Assembly (NCBI GenBank): GCA_964427155.1
Contig: CAYRSC010000018.1
Location: 44,719 to 108,718, forward strand
Source: Desulfothermus sp964427155
GTDB lineage: Bacteria > Desulfobacterota > Desulfovibrionia > Desulfovibrionales > Desulfothermaceae
Direction of reading: 5' to 3'
DNA: 64,000 nt
A program made the position numbers and the translations under genes. A model generated the notes under the pieces. That model did no database searches and was not told where the DNA came from. It saw nothing but the letters and a program-made list of their open reading frames with translations. This document shows, piece by piece, positions 34,984 to 44,461 of this stretch (the stretch's first letter is position 1; every line of letters begins with the position of its first letter).

Positions 34984-36984
34984 TTATCTCTTTACCCTTT
35001 CAATCCTAAGGGGTGGAGATAGGATGTATGTCTTTTCAACAGGTCCAATCCTTCCATCCACTCCATACCTTATCCTGTGAAGAGACCTTAGCCTCTCAAA
35101 GGAAAGCCTCCTCACATCTTCTTCAGTGCGGATAATGTGAGGAGTAATAAACACCATAAGATTCTTTTTGGTACGGTCCCTCTTGATGGTCTTAAAGAGA
35201 TACCCTATCAAGGGGATATGGCTCAAGATGGGCACTCCTGAACGATTGTTGGTATTTTGCTCCTCAATGAGTCCAGATATGACAATGGTTTGACCATCCT
35301 TTACCTCCACTGTGGTCTCGGTGGATCGCTTTTTGGTAATGGGCCGAAGGGAATAGATAGAGGAAGAGGACATAGTCTCATCCACCCTGCTCACCTCCTG
35401 ATATATCCGCATCTTCACCAGGCCATTCTCATTTATCTGAGGGGTCACCTTCAGGGTTATGCCTATGTCCTTGTACTCATAGCTGGCATAATTTTCGTCA
35501 TTAGTGGTCTCAATCTTGGTCTGAAAAGGACGATTTTCAGCCACTATTACGGTGGCCTCCTGGTTCTCCACCACCATGAGCTGGGGATGGGATATAATAT
35601 CCACCCTGTTGTTGGTCCTGGTGGCCCTTATAAAAGATCCCAGGTTATAAAACCTCTCATTACTGCTGATCACACCATCATGATTTATGTCATAGGAAAA
35701 GGGGAAGGAAAGGATCCCAAAGGCAAATCTGGAAAAAGCGCTCTGCTGGAGAAAATTCTTCTCCACATCCGAGGCAGTGGTACCAATGGCCCCATTTATG
35801 GCCCCCATAAACAGACTCCTGGACCTTCCACCCCCAAATGTCCCCATTGCCTGCCAGTTTATTCCCCACTCAAAGGAATCCTCCCCACTCACCTCCATAA
35901 TAAGGGCCTCTATAAACACCTGTTTTCGGGGAACATCCAACTTTTTTATGATCTTCTCTATGGTGGAAAACTCCTGAGGACTTGCTGTAATAATAAGGGA
36001 GTTGGTGGCCTTGTCCGCAACTATTCTGGTCTCCTTGGAGATCACCGCCCTGGCACTTCCCTTGGATGAGCCAGACACCTTTGCACCTGCAAGGCCAGTA
36101 AGGACCCTTGCCAGGTCTTCTGCAAGGGCATTTTGGAGCTTTACCACATGAATATTTCCCTCCTCCACAGAAGAGGGAACATCTATCTTGGAAATAAGCA
36201 TCTCCACCCTATCCATTAAAGAGGGGGAGGCCAGGACAATCACCATGTTCAACCTGGGATAGGGGACCACCACAAAGGGAGAGGAGATACCCTTTCTGGT
36301 CTCCTCCCTCTGCAGGGATGGAAATATCCTCATAAGGGTACGGGTGATATAATCTGCACTTGCATACCTGAGCTTAAACACCCTCAATATCCCCTCTCCT
36401 GGTGCCACATCCATCTTTTTTATCACAGGTAGTAACTTCTTTATGTTGGATTCCAGGTCTATTATTATCAGCAAATTAGTGGGCCTGAAGGCCACCACGA
36501 GCCCCTCTCTGGAGACCATATTTACAATGGCCCTTCTCACATCTTCCGCAGATACATTTTTTATCCGAACAAGCTGGATTACATATCTGTCCTGGACCCT
36601 GGCCCTACCTGAGAGCAGGGGTGTATAACGCCGTCTCGCATCCCTCACAGGCTCTATCTTTATAATATTCCCAGCAGGGATGGTGGTATAGCCATATACC
36701 TCAAGCACAGACTCCATTACCTTATACGCCTCCTGTACCGAGATAGGCGTAGGGGCCACAATGGTTATCTTCTTACCCCTTACCCTCTCGTCTAGTACAA
36801 AATTTTTTCCTGTAACCTTGCTCATAAAGGTTATAAAGGTCTTGAGGTCCACATCTGTCAAATTGATAGTAATCTTCTGACTATTATCTCCCGCTCCCGC
36901 CCAGGATGGATATACAAGACAAGGCAGGGTTTCCATACAAAAAAGACAAAGTATGAACACAATAAGTCCCTTCATCCTAACCAT
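34984..36984 (-). CDS. gspD: Type II secretion outer-membrane secretin GspD
   Basis: A secretin of 666 residues. A signal peptide (about 1-33, with cleavage near WAGA) is followed by the N0 domain (about 35-110), the N1-N3 repeats (about 115-340, with IRLVRIKNVSAEDVRRAI-like motifs) and the pore domain (about 400-610) ending with the signature VPILSHIPLIGYLFK. ATG 36984 is chosen because AGGAGA lies 7 bases upstream; an earlier ATG at 37008 would put a charged stretch before the signal peptide. GspD forms the outer-membrane channel. Confidence 0.94.
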   Translation of the reverse strand: MVRMKGLIVFILCLFCMETLPCLVYPSWAGAGDNSQKITINLTDVDLKTFITFMSKVTGKNFVLDERVRGKKITIVAPTPISVQEAYKVMESVLEVYGYTTIPAGNIIKIEPVRDARRRYTPLLSGRARVQDRYVIQLVRIKNVSAEDVRRAIVNMVSREGLVVAFRPTNLLIIIDLESNIKKLLPVIKKMDVAPGEGILRVFKLRYASADYITRTLMRIFPSLQREETRKGISSPFVVVPYPRLNMVIVLASPSLMDRVEMLISKIDVPSSVEEGNIHVVKLQNALAEDLARVLTGLAGAKVSGSSKGSARAVISKETRIVADKATNSLIITASPQEFSTIEKIIKKLDVPRKQVFIEALIMEVSGEDSFEWGINWQAMGTFGGGRSRSLFMGAINGAIGTTASDVEKNFLQQSAFSRFAFGILSFPFSYDINHDGVISSNERFYNLGSFIRATRTNNRVDIISHPQLMVVENQEATVIVAENRPFQTKIETTNDENYASYEYKDIGITLKVTPQINENGLVKMRIYQEVSRVDETMSSSSIYSLRPITKKRSTETTVEVKDGQTIVISGLIEEQNTNNRSGVPILSHIPLIGYLFKTIKRDRTKKNLMVFITPHIIRTEEDVRRLSFERLRSLHRIRYGVDGRIGPVEKTYILSPPLRIERVKR

Positions 36985-37009
36985 TACCCCATCTCCTGAA
37001 AAAAACATT

Positions 37010-37867
37010 TTATTTGAGACGACACCTGAGGGTATGGGGAGTGCCCCCTCTTAAGATCTCAATACTTACCTCTTTTAAGGAGGAAATCCTGGCAGAGAGA
37101 TCAATTAGCTTCTGGGTATTTATTACCTCCTCCCCATTTATCCTGAGAACCACATCCCCCTCTCTCAAACCCATCCTCCACAACAGACTCTGGGGTTGCA
37201 AGTAGGCTATCTTAAATCCCATATTCCTTCCAGACCCATAGGGCACCAGACGCACAGTACGCATTATCTGCCCCAGGTTTGAAAGGGCATCTCTCACCAC
37301 ACTCCTGGAGATCTGGACCTCTCCCGAAGAGAGGGGAAAAACACCTGAAGAAAACAATAGTCCCTTTTTTTGATTCAACAACAGTCTCCGAGTCTTACCA
37401 TTTATGGAAAGCACTATCTGATCCTTTAATATCTTTTTAAGGAGGATGCCCTGCCTTATCTTGTCTCCCTCCATATAGACATTCTGTTTTCTATTTTTCA
37501 CATCTTCTATCACCGCCATCTTTAGATAGGGCACTGGTCCCCATACAATCCCCCTTAACTTTATCTCGGACGTCTTTGCAAGGGGTATATCTTTAAGATG
37601 TCTTTTAATAGATCTTTTTTTGCCAACAAGAAGGGGAGAAGGGATCCCTCCAAATAGATTCCTGGACACAATGTCCTGGTAGGTGGAAGGAGAAGACCTC
37701 TTCTCATAAACAGAAGACCTCTTCTCAGGAATAAACACCTTTACCCTGGGGACAGAAATAGAATACCCTATAATCATAAGGATGGTGTTAGATAAGGAAT
37801 AGGCGGCTAAAGAGAGGGTCACCAAAATAAGGGCGGCCTTTAAATATATCTTAAGATCCAGTGCCAT
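37010..37867 (-). CDS. gspC: Type II secretion system protein GspC
   Basis: A 285-residue bitopic protein with a transmembrane helix (about 9-33), a homology region (about 90-160, LRGIVWGPVPYLKMAVIED) that contacts the N0 domain of GspD, and a C-terminal PDZ-like domain (about 205-285, MGLREGDVVLRINGEEV). It couples the inner-membrane platform to the secretin and may help choose substrates. The next gene in transcription order is gspD, after a 25-base gap. Confidence 0.88.
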   Translation of the reverse strand: MALDLKIYLKAALILVTLSLAAYSLSNTILMIIGYSISVPRVKVFIPEKRSSVYEKRSSPSTYQDIVSRNLFGGIPSPLLVGKKRSIKRHLKDIPLAKTSEIKLRGIVWGPVPYLKMAVIEDVKNRKQNVYMEGDKIRQGILLKKILKDQIVLSINGKTRRLLLNQKKGLLFSSGVFPLSSGEVQISRSVVRDALSNLGQIMRTVRLVPYGSGRNMGFKIAYLQPQSLLWRMGLREGDVVLRINGEEVINTQKLIDLSARISSLKEVSIEILRGGTPHTLRCRLK

Positions 37868-37874
37868 TTTTATC

Positions 37875-38714
37875 TTATTCGCACACTTCTATTTCTTTTA
37901 GCCGGTTATAATTATCACACAATCCACACTCACACGCATCCTTGAGGTCCCTACAGGCCTGTGTTTTTTTATTTAGATATAGGTATAACAGCCCACGGTT
38001 GTTGTATGCGGCTCCATATTGGGGTGCTATTTCCAGGGCCTTGCTATAGGCATCAATTGCATCCCTATACCTGTCTCTCATCTCCATAACAATCCCCAGG
38101 TTAAAATACAGGTCTCCATCCTCTCCTGAAAGTGCAATTGCCCTCTTCAGATACCTACTTGCCATGGAGAGATCACCCAGCTTCATATAACAAATGGATA
38201 GATTGTTCAGGGCAGGGACGAACTCTGGCCTCTCCTTGATTGCCTTTTTGAATTCCTCTACTGCCTTTATGTATTCTCTAGAGTGCATAAGGAGGTTTCC
38301 AATGTTATATCTCACAAGATAGAGATGTCCCTTCCAAGAGAGGCAATGCCTTAGATCCTCCAGGGCACGCCTCCTATCCTGCATCATTTCATAACAATAG
38401 GCCCTATTTAGATAGGCCTCAAACAGCATGGGGTTCTCTTGTATTGCCAGGGTAAAGGCATCTATTGCCTCCACATACCTCTTCTCCTGCATCAAACATA
38501 TCCCCCTATCGTATAAGACCCTATCTTTCTTCACAGGATAGTGATTTTCCATATCTATCAGGAGGGGATATGCACGGGCATACTCTCCCTTTGACAGGAG
38601 TTCATTTACAAAAGAGACTTTGGAAGAAAGGCCATTTTCCTGAGGGATGTGTTTGGGAGCACACCCCATACAGAAAAGGACCATTGCCCACAATACAATA
38701 ACACCTCTTTTCAT
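37875..38714 (-). CDS. TPR-repeat lipoprotein at the head of the secretion operon
   Basis: A 279-residue lipoprotein. The signal peptide ends in the lipobox FCMGC (Cys18). About six tetratricopeptide repeats fill residues 35-270, with typical stretches such as AYLNRAYCYEMMQDRRRALEDL and AAYNNRGLLYLYLNKKTQA. The architecture recalls PilF/PilW-type pilotins that carry secretins to the outer membrane. Its place as first gene before gspC, 8 bases away, makes a pilotin or secretin-assembly role reasonable. That role is inference from position and architecture only. Confidence 0.8.
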   Translation of the reverse strand: MKRGVIVLWAMVLFCMGCAPKHIPQENGLSSKVSFVNELLSKGEYARAYPLLIDMENHYPVKKDRVLYDRGICLMQEKRYVEAIDAFTLAIQENPMLFEAYLNRAYCYEMMQDRRRALEDLRHCLSWKGHLYLVRYNIGNLLMHSREYIKAVEEFKKAIKERPEFVPALNNLSICYMKLGDLSMASRYLKRAIALSGEDGDLYFNLGIVMEMRDRYRDAIDAYSKALEIAPQYGAAYNNRGLLYLYLNKKTQACRDLKDACECGLCDNYNRLKEIEVCE

Positions 38715-38774
38715 TTCCCTATTTACCCATATTGTTAAGTGTTAATTCCTCTATGGGGGCCTATCCAGAGAGTC

Positions 38775-38827
38775 TTATTAAATTAAAATCCGGCTTTTTG
38801 CAAATCAAAAGGAGAAAGGTCTATAAA
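38775..38827. promoter_or_regulatory. Candidate divergent promoters sharing a palindromic TTGCAA box
   Basis: TTGCAA at 38798-38803 reads the same on both strands. On the + strand, TATAAA (38822-38827) lies 18 bp away, pointing to the lipoprotein at 38899. On the minus strand, TAATAA (38780-38775) lies 17 bp away, pointing to the secretion operon. Spacing fits two sigma-70 promoters with one -35 box; the minus -10 is a weak match. Confidence 0.35.
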
Positions 38828-38898
38828 GTTTTTTCTATCTATTCTCCTTGATTTTCTTGACTTATGTCCAGGGTGACTATATCCTTGCTGGAAAAAAG

Positions 38899-39402
38899 AT
38901 GCACAGGAGAAGATCCATTATAAAGGGACTTGTGCTCATCTTAGTTATTATAACGTTATTGAATATCCTGGGATGCACTCCCAGGCCCTCAGTTATTCCC
39001 TCTTTTTATGTTACTCCTCATCTCCAGATAGCTGACATCCTCAAGAGAGATAGGGAATTTTCCCTCTACTATAGTGGACCTGTGTATAACCCATCCGCTA
39101 TTTTGTTCTTATACCCCCGCTATAGCAAGGAGATAATCCTCTCAAAAAAATGGAAACCCATAAGGGACGGAGCAGAATTAACCTATTTAAAGGATAAGCT
39201 GGATTATCTGAACGCATCACTAAAGGCAGTGGTAATATGGGGTGAGAAGAGGATAAAAGAGGTGGTGGCCTATCTATATACCCCCTCCTCCACCTATCTT
39301 AAAAAGAAGAAGGGGAAATATTTTCTCCCTGCGGTGGATGAAATATTCAATGATATATATTATGATAGGGACGGGATTTTCTGGAAATATCAACTAAATT
39401 GA
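38899..39402 (+). CDS. Lipoprotein of unknown function
   Basis: A 167-residue protein. The signal peptide is a positive start (MHRRRSIIKG), a hydrophobic core and the lipobox NILGC (Cys25), predicting attachment to a membrane by lipid. The mature part has no motif I recognise; it is rich in Tyr, Lys and Ile (SLYYSGPVYNPSAILFLYPR). An in-frame ATG 51 bases upstream lacks a ribosome site and would displace the signal peptide. It ends 8 bases before the ferredoxin gene, yet seems unrelated to that enzyme. Confidence 0.72.
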   Translation: MHRRRSIIKGLVLILVIITLLNILGCTPRPSVIPSFYVTPHLQIADILKRDREFSLYYSGPVYNPSAILFLYPRYSKEIILSKKWKPIRDGAELTYLKDKLDYLNASLKAVVIWGEKRIKEVVAYLYTPSSTYLKKKKGKYFLPAVDEIFNDIYYDRDGIFWKYQLN

Positions 39403-39410
39403 AGGCAGAG

Positions 39411-39623
39411 ATGGAGATGAAGACCATAACACATCAAATAAACAGACAATGGTGTAAGGGTTGCGGTATATGTGTGGCCTTCTGTCCAAAGGAGGTCCTG
39501 GGGATAGACCGAGAAGAAAAGGTGGTCCTTCTTAAAAAGGAAGAATGTATTGGATGTAGAGTCTGTGAATATAGATGCCCTGACCTTGCAATAGAAGTCA
39601 TAGTGGAGAAGAACGATGAATAA
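39411..39623 (+). CDS. korD: 2-oxoacid:ferredoxin oxidoreductase, ferredoxin-like delta subunit
   Basis: A 70-residue two-[4Fe-4S] ferredoxin. Motifs are CKGCGICVAFCP and CIGCRVCEYRCP, complete with four cysteines each. It passes electrons from the oxidoreductase to soluble ferredoxin. Start ATG 39411 has AAGG 5 bases upstream; ATG 39417 and TTG 39399 are alternatives. It overlaps korA by 8 bases. The KorD name follows the order delta-alpha-beta, common for 2-oxoglutarate enzymes. Confidence 0.88.
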   Translation: MEMKTITHQINRQWCKGCGICVAFCPKEVLGIDREEKVVLLKKEECIGCRVCEYRCPDLAIEVIVEKNDE

Positions 39624-40764
39624 CCGTCTAAGATTTATCCAGGGGAATGAGGTATGTGTGGAGGCGGCACTCTATGCTGGGGTGGAATTTTTTGCAGGAT
39701 ATCCCATCACCCCCTCCTCTGAGATCCTGGAGCACATGGCCCTTAAATTGCCCAGGATAGGGGGAAGGTTTGTCCAGATGGAGGATGAGATCGCCTCCAT
39801 GTGTGCCATAATAGGGGCCTCTCTCACAGGGAGAAAGTCAATGACTGCCACCAGCGGACCAGGATTTTCTCTCATGCAGGAGGCCCTTGGTTTTGCTGTA
39901 ATGTCGGAAATACCCTGTGTGGTGGCAGACGTACAGCGATTTGGTCCCTCCACAGGTCTTCCCACTCAGGGAAGTCAACAAGATGTATATCAGGCAAGAT
40001 GGGGAAGACATGGAGACCATGCCATAATAGTGCTTACGGCCTCCAATCACCAGGACATATTCAATATCACAGTAGAGGCATTCAATCTCTCAGAGACGTA
40101 TAGGACCCCTGTAATTCTACTCCTGGATGAAGGGGTGGCACATCTTCGGGAAAAGGTAATCATCCCAGAGGAAGGGGAACTTCCTGTGATTGAAAGGCTT
40201 AGGACCTCTGTGCCTGAAGGGGTGGACTATCACCCATATCTTCCCCGGGAGGATGGCAGGCTTCCCATGTCTGACTTTGGTGGAAAACACCGATACAATG
40301 TAACAGGCCTTTTTCATGACATGTGGGGATTTCCTTCCACAGACCCAAAGATAGTCCATGGTCTCCTACACCACCTGGTGGACAAGATTGAGGGTAATGT
40401 CCATGAAATAGCCAGATACAAGGAGTACTATTTAGATGATGCAGACATTATAATAATCTCATATGGCTCATCTGCCCGCACGGGACTGCATGTGGTTAGG
40501 GGTATGAGGAGGAGAGGTGAGAAATGGGGTATGCTGGAGCTCCAGACCCTGTGGCCATTCCCTTCTCATATAGTAAGGGAGAGGTGTGAAGAGGCAGACT
40601 TTATATTTGTCATAGAGATCAACATGGGACAGGTGGTAAATGAGGTAAAAAAGTGTGTGGACTACCCGGAACGGGTCTATCTGGTAAACAGGGTGGATGG
40701 AGAGTTTATTACACCCACTGATGTAAGAAATATCACAAGGGTGATTCAGGGGAGGGGAGTATAA
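39616..40764 (+). CDS. korA: 2-oxoacid:ferredoxin oxidoreductase, alpha subunit
   Basis: A 382-residue subunit with the pyrimidine-binding part of the thiamine diphosphate site (FAGYPITPSSEILEHMA, residues about 24-40) and MTATSGPGFSLMQEALGFA (about 76-94), typical of 2-oxoglutarate and related ferredoxin oxidoreductases. It decarboxylates a 2-oxoacid to acyl-CoA while reducing ferredoxin. The length is that of a separate alpha subunit and leaves no room for the fused gamma domain. The 2-oxoglutarate substrate is the likeliest from gene order, but branched 2-oxoacids are possible. Confidence 0.9.
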   Translation: MNNRLRFIQGNEVCVEAALYAGVEFFAGYPITPSSEILEHMALKLPRIGGRFVQMEDEIASMCAIIGASLTGRKSMTATSGPGFSLMQEALGFAVMSEIPCVVADVQRFGPSTGLPTQGSQQDVYQARWGRHGDHAIIVLTASNHQDIFNITVEAFNLSETYRTPVILLLDEGVAHLREKVIIPEEGELPVIERLRTSVPEGVDYHPYLPREDGRLPMSDFGGKHRYNVTGLFHDMWGFPSTDPKIVHGLLHHLVDKIEGNVHEIARYKEYYLDDADIIIISYGSSARTGLHVVRGMRRRGEKWGMLELQTLWPFPSHIVRERCEEADFIFVIEINMGQVVNEVKKCVDYPERVYLVNRVDGEFITPTDVRNITRVIQGRGV

Positions 40765-40765
40765 A

Positions 40766-41587
40766 GTGACCAAGAGGATCTCTATAAAGGACTATATAAG
40801 GAAGAGGTTTTTCCCGCACATCTGGTGTCCAGGGTGTGGACATGGTATAGTGCTCAACAACATGCTCAGGGCCATTGCAGAACTGGGCATACCCAAAAAT
40901 GAAATAGTAATGGTCTCAGGTATAGGATGTTCTTCCAGGATAGCTGGATATGTGGATTTTCATTCCCTTCACACCCTTCACGGCAGGGCCCTGGCCTTTG
41001 CTACAGGGGTAAAGATGAGTCAACCCCATCTCCATGTAATAGTTCCCATGGGAGACGGAGATGCCCTTGCCATTGGAGGAAATCATTTTATACATGCCTG
41101 TAGGCGAAATATAAATCTCACCGCTATTGTCATGAACAACAGGATATACGGAATGACTGGGGGACAGTTTTCCCCCCTCTCAGGGAGGGGAATAAGGGCA
41201 ACCACTGCCCCTTACAGTAATTTAGACCCCAATTTTGATACAGTAAAACTGGCCCTGGCCGCAGGTGCCACCTTTGTGGCCAGGACCACCACATATCACT
41301 TCAGAGAAATAAAGGAGTATATAAAAAAGGCCATTGTTCATGAGGGCTTTTCCATGGTAGAGATCCTCTCCCAGTGTCCCACCTATTTTGGAAGAAAGAA
41401 TAAGATGGGGGGAGCGGTGGAAATGCTCAAGTTTTTTAAGGAGAATACTGCACTTGTGGGGTCTGAAAAACTGGCTAAAGAGCCCCAGCTTATCCCCAGG
41501 GGAATATTCGTGGAGAGAGAGGCCCCAGAATACACAAAGGAATACGAAAGGCTCATTAAAAAGGTGAGAGGGGCCTATAACAAGTGA
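40766..41587 (+). CDS. korB: 2-oxoacid:ferredoxin oxidoreductase, beta subunit
   Basis: A 273-residue subunit with the thiamine diphosphate-binding motif GDGDALAIGGNHFIHACRRN (about 94-113) and the N-terminal WCPGCGHG (about 19-26), where cysteines ligand an iron-sulfur cluster, plus VSGIGCSSR. The start is GTG at 40766, two bases after korA. Its end overlaps the convergent priA by 13 bases. No gamma subunit gene follows, although KorC normally completes the complex and binds CoA. Confidence 0.92.
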   Translation: MTKRISIKDYIRKRFFPHIWCPGCGHGIVLNNMLRAIAELGIPKNEIVMVSGIGCSSRIAGYVDFHSLHTLHGRALAFATGVKMSQPHLHVIVPMGDGDALAIGGNHFIHACRRNINLTAIVMNNRIYGMTGGQFSPLSGRGIRATTAPYSNLDPNFDTVKLALAAGATFVARTTTYHFREIKEYIKKAIVHEGFSMVEILSQCPTYFGRKNKMGGAVEMLKFFKENTALVGSEKLAKEPQLIPRGIFVEREAPEYTKEYERLIKKVRGAYNK

Positions 41588-43899
41588 TAGGGGTCTATGT
41601 CCACCTGGAGTTTAAGGAAAGGGGATAAAGAGGAAAACCTCTTTAAGAGAAGACGCACAAGGAAGCGAATGGGTCTCCAGTCATCTGCCTTTATAAGAAG
41701 ATGATATCTCCTTTTTTCCCTTACCACAAACACCGGGGCAGGGGCAGGGCCCAGAATAGATACAGAGGGGGAGGCATATCTTTTTAAAAAATCCCTTATC
41801 TCCTGCAGGGTCTCCTCCCCCCTCTCCCATCCCAGGGGATATATAAACCTCACAAGGGCCAGTCTCACAAATGGGGGATATCTGAGTCTCTTTCTTATCT
41901 CAAGCTCATGGCGATAAAACCCTTCATAGTCATTAGACAAGAGATACTGCCAGCAGTAATGGGAGGGATTTCTCGTCTGAATATATACCTTACCCTCTTT
42001 TTCTCCCCTACCTGAGCGTCCCGCCACCTGGAGTAAGAGTTGAAAGGTACGCTCTGTGGCCCTGAAGTCTGGAAGACCCAGACCTATATCTCCATCCACC
42101 ACTATGACCCTGGAGACCCCGGGAAAATTATGTCCCTTGCTACACATCTGGGTCCCTATGAGTACTTGATACTCCCCCTTGGCAAATGACCACAGGAGGG
42201 CGTCTATCTCCTCTTCCCTTTTGCACCTGTCCCTGTCCAGCCTTATAATAGAGGTGGATGAACCAAAAGAGGAGATCACAAATTCCTCCACCTTTTCTGT
42301 ACCCTGTTGAAGGGGAACAAAGTGGCTGGAGCCACACACAGGACATGGCATGGGAAACTTAAGGGTGCGTCCACAATAGTGACATATTAGTCTCTCTATC
42401 CTTTTGTGATATGTCATGGAAACCGCACACGAGGGACACTTGATCACCTCTCTGCAGGATATACAATAAATAAGGGGGGCAAAACCGCGCCTGTTCAACA
42501 GGACTATCACCTGCTCTCCCCTTGAGATGGCACCTTTTAACTCATTATAACTCTCCTCACAAAAGGGACCATGTCTTAGGGGGTTGGCATTTATATCCAT
42601 CACCCTTATCTCAGGAAGGCTCTTATTTGCCACCCTGGAGGGCAGTGGTACTATTTCATATCTCCCTGATTTTCCTGAATAATAGGTGCGTATATCAGGA
42701 GTGGCTGAGCTGAGGAGCAAAAGGGCCTTCTCCTCACGTGAAAGGAGATATGCAACATCTCGCGTATGATACCTCAGCTTCTCCTCCTGTTTAAAAGAAC
42801 TATCGTGTTCTTCATCCATTATTATGAGCCCTATATCTCTAAGGGGCAAAAACACGCTGGAACGGGTACCAACCACTATAATCCCCTTTTCCCTGCACGC
42901 CCTCAAAAACAGCCCTGCCCGCTTTGAGGGGGATAGGTAACCATGATATAGAAAGACCTCTTCCTGTGGAAAAGATGCCTTTAGCTGACGGTACATAGAA
43001 GAGGCAAGGGCCACCTCAGGCAGGAGAACAAGACAATTTTTTCCCTGCTCAAGACACCTCTTTATAAGATGCCCTAGGACCAGGGTCTTTCCACTACCTG
43101 TGACACCAAATAAGAGTGCAATCCCTTCCCCCCTTCCCACAAGTGGAGCCAGACGGGATATGGCCCTGTGCTGATGAGGTGTGGGTACAAGGGAAAAGAG
43201 GTCAGAAGGGAGGGACTTCTCCCCCACTGGCATATCCTCACACCCAGAATCCACCTCCTTTATGAGTCCCCTCCTAAGGAGTGAAGATATTGCCCCCCTG
43301 GCACCAGGTCCAAAGCGTTTTACAAGATGGGAGCGATATTCACTCCCCTTCACATATAGGTGTTCCAGTACCTTGAGCTGAAGCCGGGCATTTGGACGCA
43401 GGGACCAAGGGGGAAGGCTGGAGAGGGAAAGGAGTGCATCAGTTTTCCTCTCCATTGGCGAGGTCTTCACCCTCCCACTTAGCCACTCCTCAAATAGCTC
43501 CCTTAGTCTATCCTTCCCACACTTTTGGAGCTCCAGGAGGGAGATGGCCCTTTCTCCCTCCTTCCTAAAGTGAATATTCATATTCCTAAGGGGAGAAGGT
43601 AGTACATTCCCCAGAATGAGACCTGGCTCCACCACCAGATGCAGAGACAGGTCCATTATCATACGTATATAACTCTCTGAAAAGAGAGGATATATCTCCA
43701 AGGGGAAAAATATCTCTTTAAGAGAAAGGTCATCTCCCGAAGAGGGGATATCTATCACCACCCCTGGAACAATCCTGTTTTTTAAGGGGACGGCCACCCT
43801 GCACCCAACGGCGGGTGGATAGGAAGTTAAATAGTCTGGAAGCAGGTAAGAATAGGTGAGATAGGGAGGCACAAGGAGGGCAACATCATATATACACAT
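41575..43899 (-). CDS. priA: Primosomal replication restart helicase PriA
   Basis: A 774-residue 3'-5' helicase that reloads the replisome at collapsed forks. Visible are the N-terminal DNA-binding region (about 1-200), Walker A FGVTGSGKT (about 268-276), helicase box II IMDEEHD, motif LLLSSATPD, and the zinc-binding cysteine clusters CISCREVIKCPSC and CHYCGRTLKFPMPCPVC (about 478-518), then GTQMCSKGHNFPGV and the arginine-finger region VAGRSGRG. ATG 43899 abuts GAGG; an in-frame TTG at 43905 is also possible. It lies 10 bases downstream of the bactofilin gene. Confidence 0.95.
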   Translation of the reverse strand: MCIYDVALLVPPYLTYSYLLPDYLTSYPPAVGCRVAVPLKNRIVPGVVIDIPSSGDDLSLKEIFFPLEIYPLFSESYIRMIMDLSLHLVVEPGLILGNVLPSPLRNMNIHFRKEGERAISLLELQKCGKDRLRELFEEWLSGRVKTSPMERKTDALLSLSSLPPWSLRPNARLQLKVLEHLYVKGSEYRSHLVKRFGPGARGAISSLLRRGLIKEVDSGCEDMPVGEKSLPSDLFSLVPTPHQHRAISRLAPLVGRGEGIALLFGVTGSGKTLVLGHLIKRCLEQGKNCLVLLPEVALASSMYRQLKASFPQEEVFLYHGYLSPSKRAGLFLRACREKGIIVVGTRSSVFLPLRDIGLIIMDEEHDSSFKQEEKLRYHTRDVAYLLSREEKALLLLSSATPDIRTYYSGKSGRYEIVPLPSRVANKSLPEIRVMDINANPLRHGPFCEESYNELKGAISRGEQVIVLLNRRGFAPLIYCISCREVIKCPSCAVSMTYHKRIERLICHYCGRTLKFPMPCPVCGSSHFVPLQQGTEKVEEFVISSFGSSTSIIRLDRDRCKREEEIDALLWSFAKGEYQVLIGTQMCSKGHNFPGVSRVIVVDGDIGLGLPDFRATERTFQLLLQVAGRSGRGEKEGKVYIQTRNPSHYCWQYLLSNDYEGFYRHELEIRKRLRYPPFVRLALVRFIYPLGWERGEETLQEIRDFLKRYASPSVSILGPAPAPVFVVREKRRYHLLIKADDWRPIRFLVRLLLKRFSSLSPFLKLQVDIDPYHLL

Positions 43900-43909
43900 C
43901 CTCAAAGGG

Positions 43910-44458
43910 TTAATTCACATTCTTGTCTTCCTCAGAAGACACAACCTCTATAACGTCATCATCCTCTTGCGAGGAGGTATCACCCATAGGTTCAAGATCC
44001 ATCTCCTTATCAAGCATCTCTAATTTGTCCTTTATACTCTTCTGTTTTCCCCCTCCAAAAAGAGAAAACTTCTCCAGTATCCCAGAAGGAGATTTTTCTT
44101 CCTCACTCTTTTCCATGTGACATTTGCCGTGGAGGACCCCTCCCCTCTCAACTGTAAATATCTTGGTACAGATGTCTCCAATCACACGCCCCTTTTCCCC
44201 AATTACTATCTCTTCCCTGGCCCTTATATTACCCCTCACCTGACCATGTATTACGATGTTTTTGCCAACAATGTCTCCCTCTACCACCGCCTCTCTGTTT
44301 ATAAAGACATTTTCCCTGCAGTCTATATATCCCTTAAAGCTACCATCTATACAGATGCTCTCATTTCCAGAAAAATTGCCCTCAAAAGAGGTGTTCTTTC
44401 CTATGAGAGTGGGGGTCCCCTCTTCTATCTTTTCCCTGTTTTTCTTTCCAAAACCCAT
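43910..44458 (-). CDS. Bactofilin (polymer-forming cytoskeletal protein)
   Basis: A 182-residue protein whose central part (about 18-120) is the bactofilin beta-helix: repeated strand pairs such as GNESICIDGSFKGYIDC and GKNIVIHGQVRGNIRA. The N-terminal tail (GKKNREKIEEG) and the acidic C-terminal tail (about 150-182) are disordered-looking, as usual. Bactofilins polymerise without nucleotide and position cell-wall enzymes. The neighbouring M23 peptidase gene, 3 bases upstream in the operon, is the typical partner. Confidence 0.92.
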   Translation of the reverse strand: MGFGKKNREKIEEGTPTLIGKNTSFEGNFSGNESICIDGSFKGYIDCRENVFINREAVVEGDIVGKNIVIHGQVRGNIRAREEIVIGEKGRVIGDICTKIFTVERGGVLHGKCHMEKSEEEKSPSGILEKFSLFGGGKQKSIKDKLEMLDKEMDLEPMGDTSSQEDDDVIEVVSSEEDKNVN

Positions 44459-44461
44459 CTC

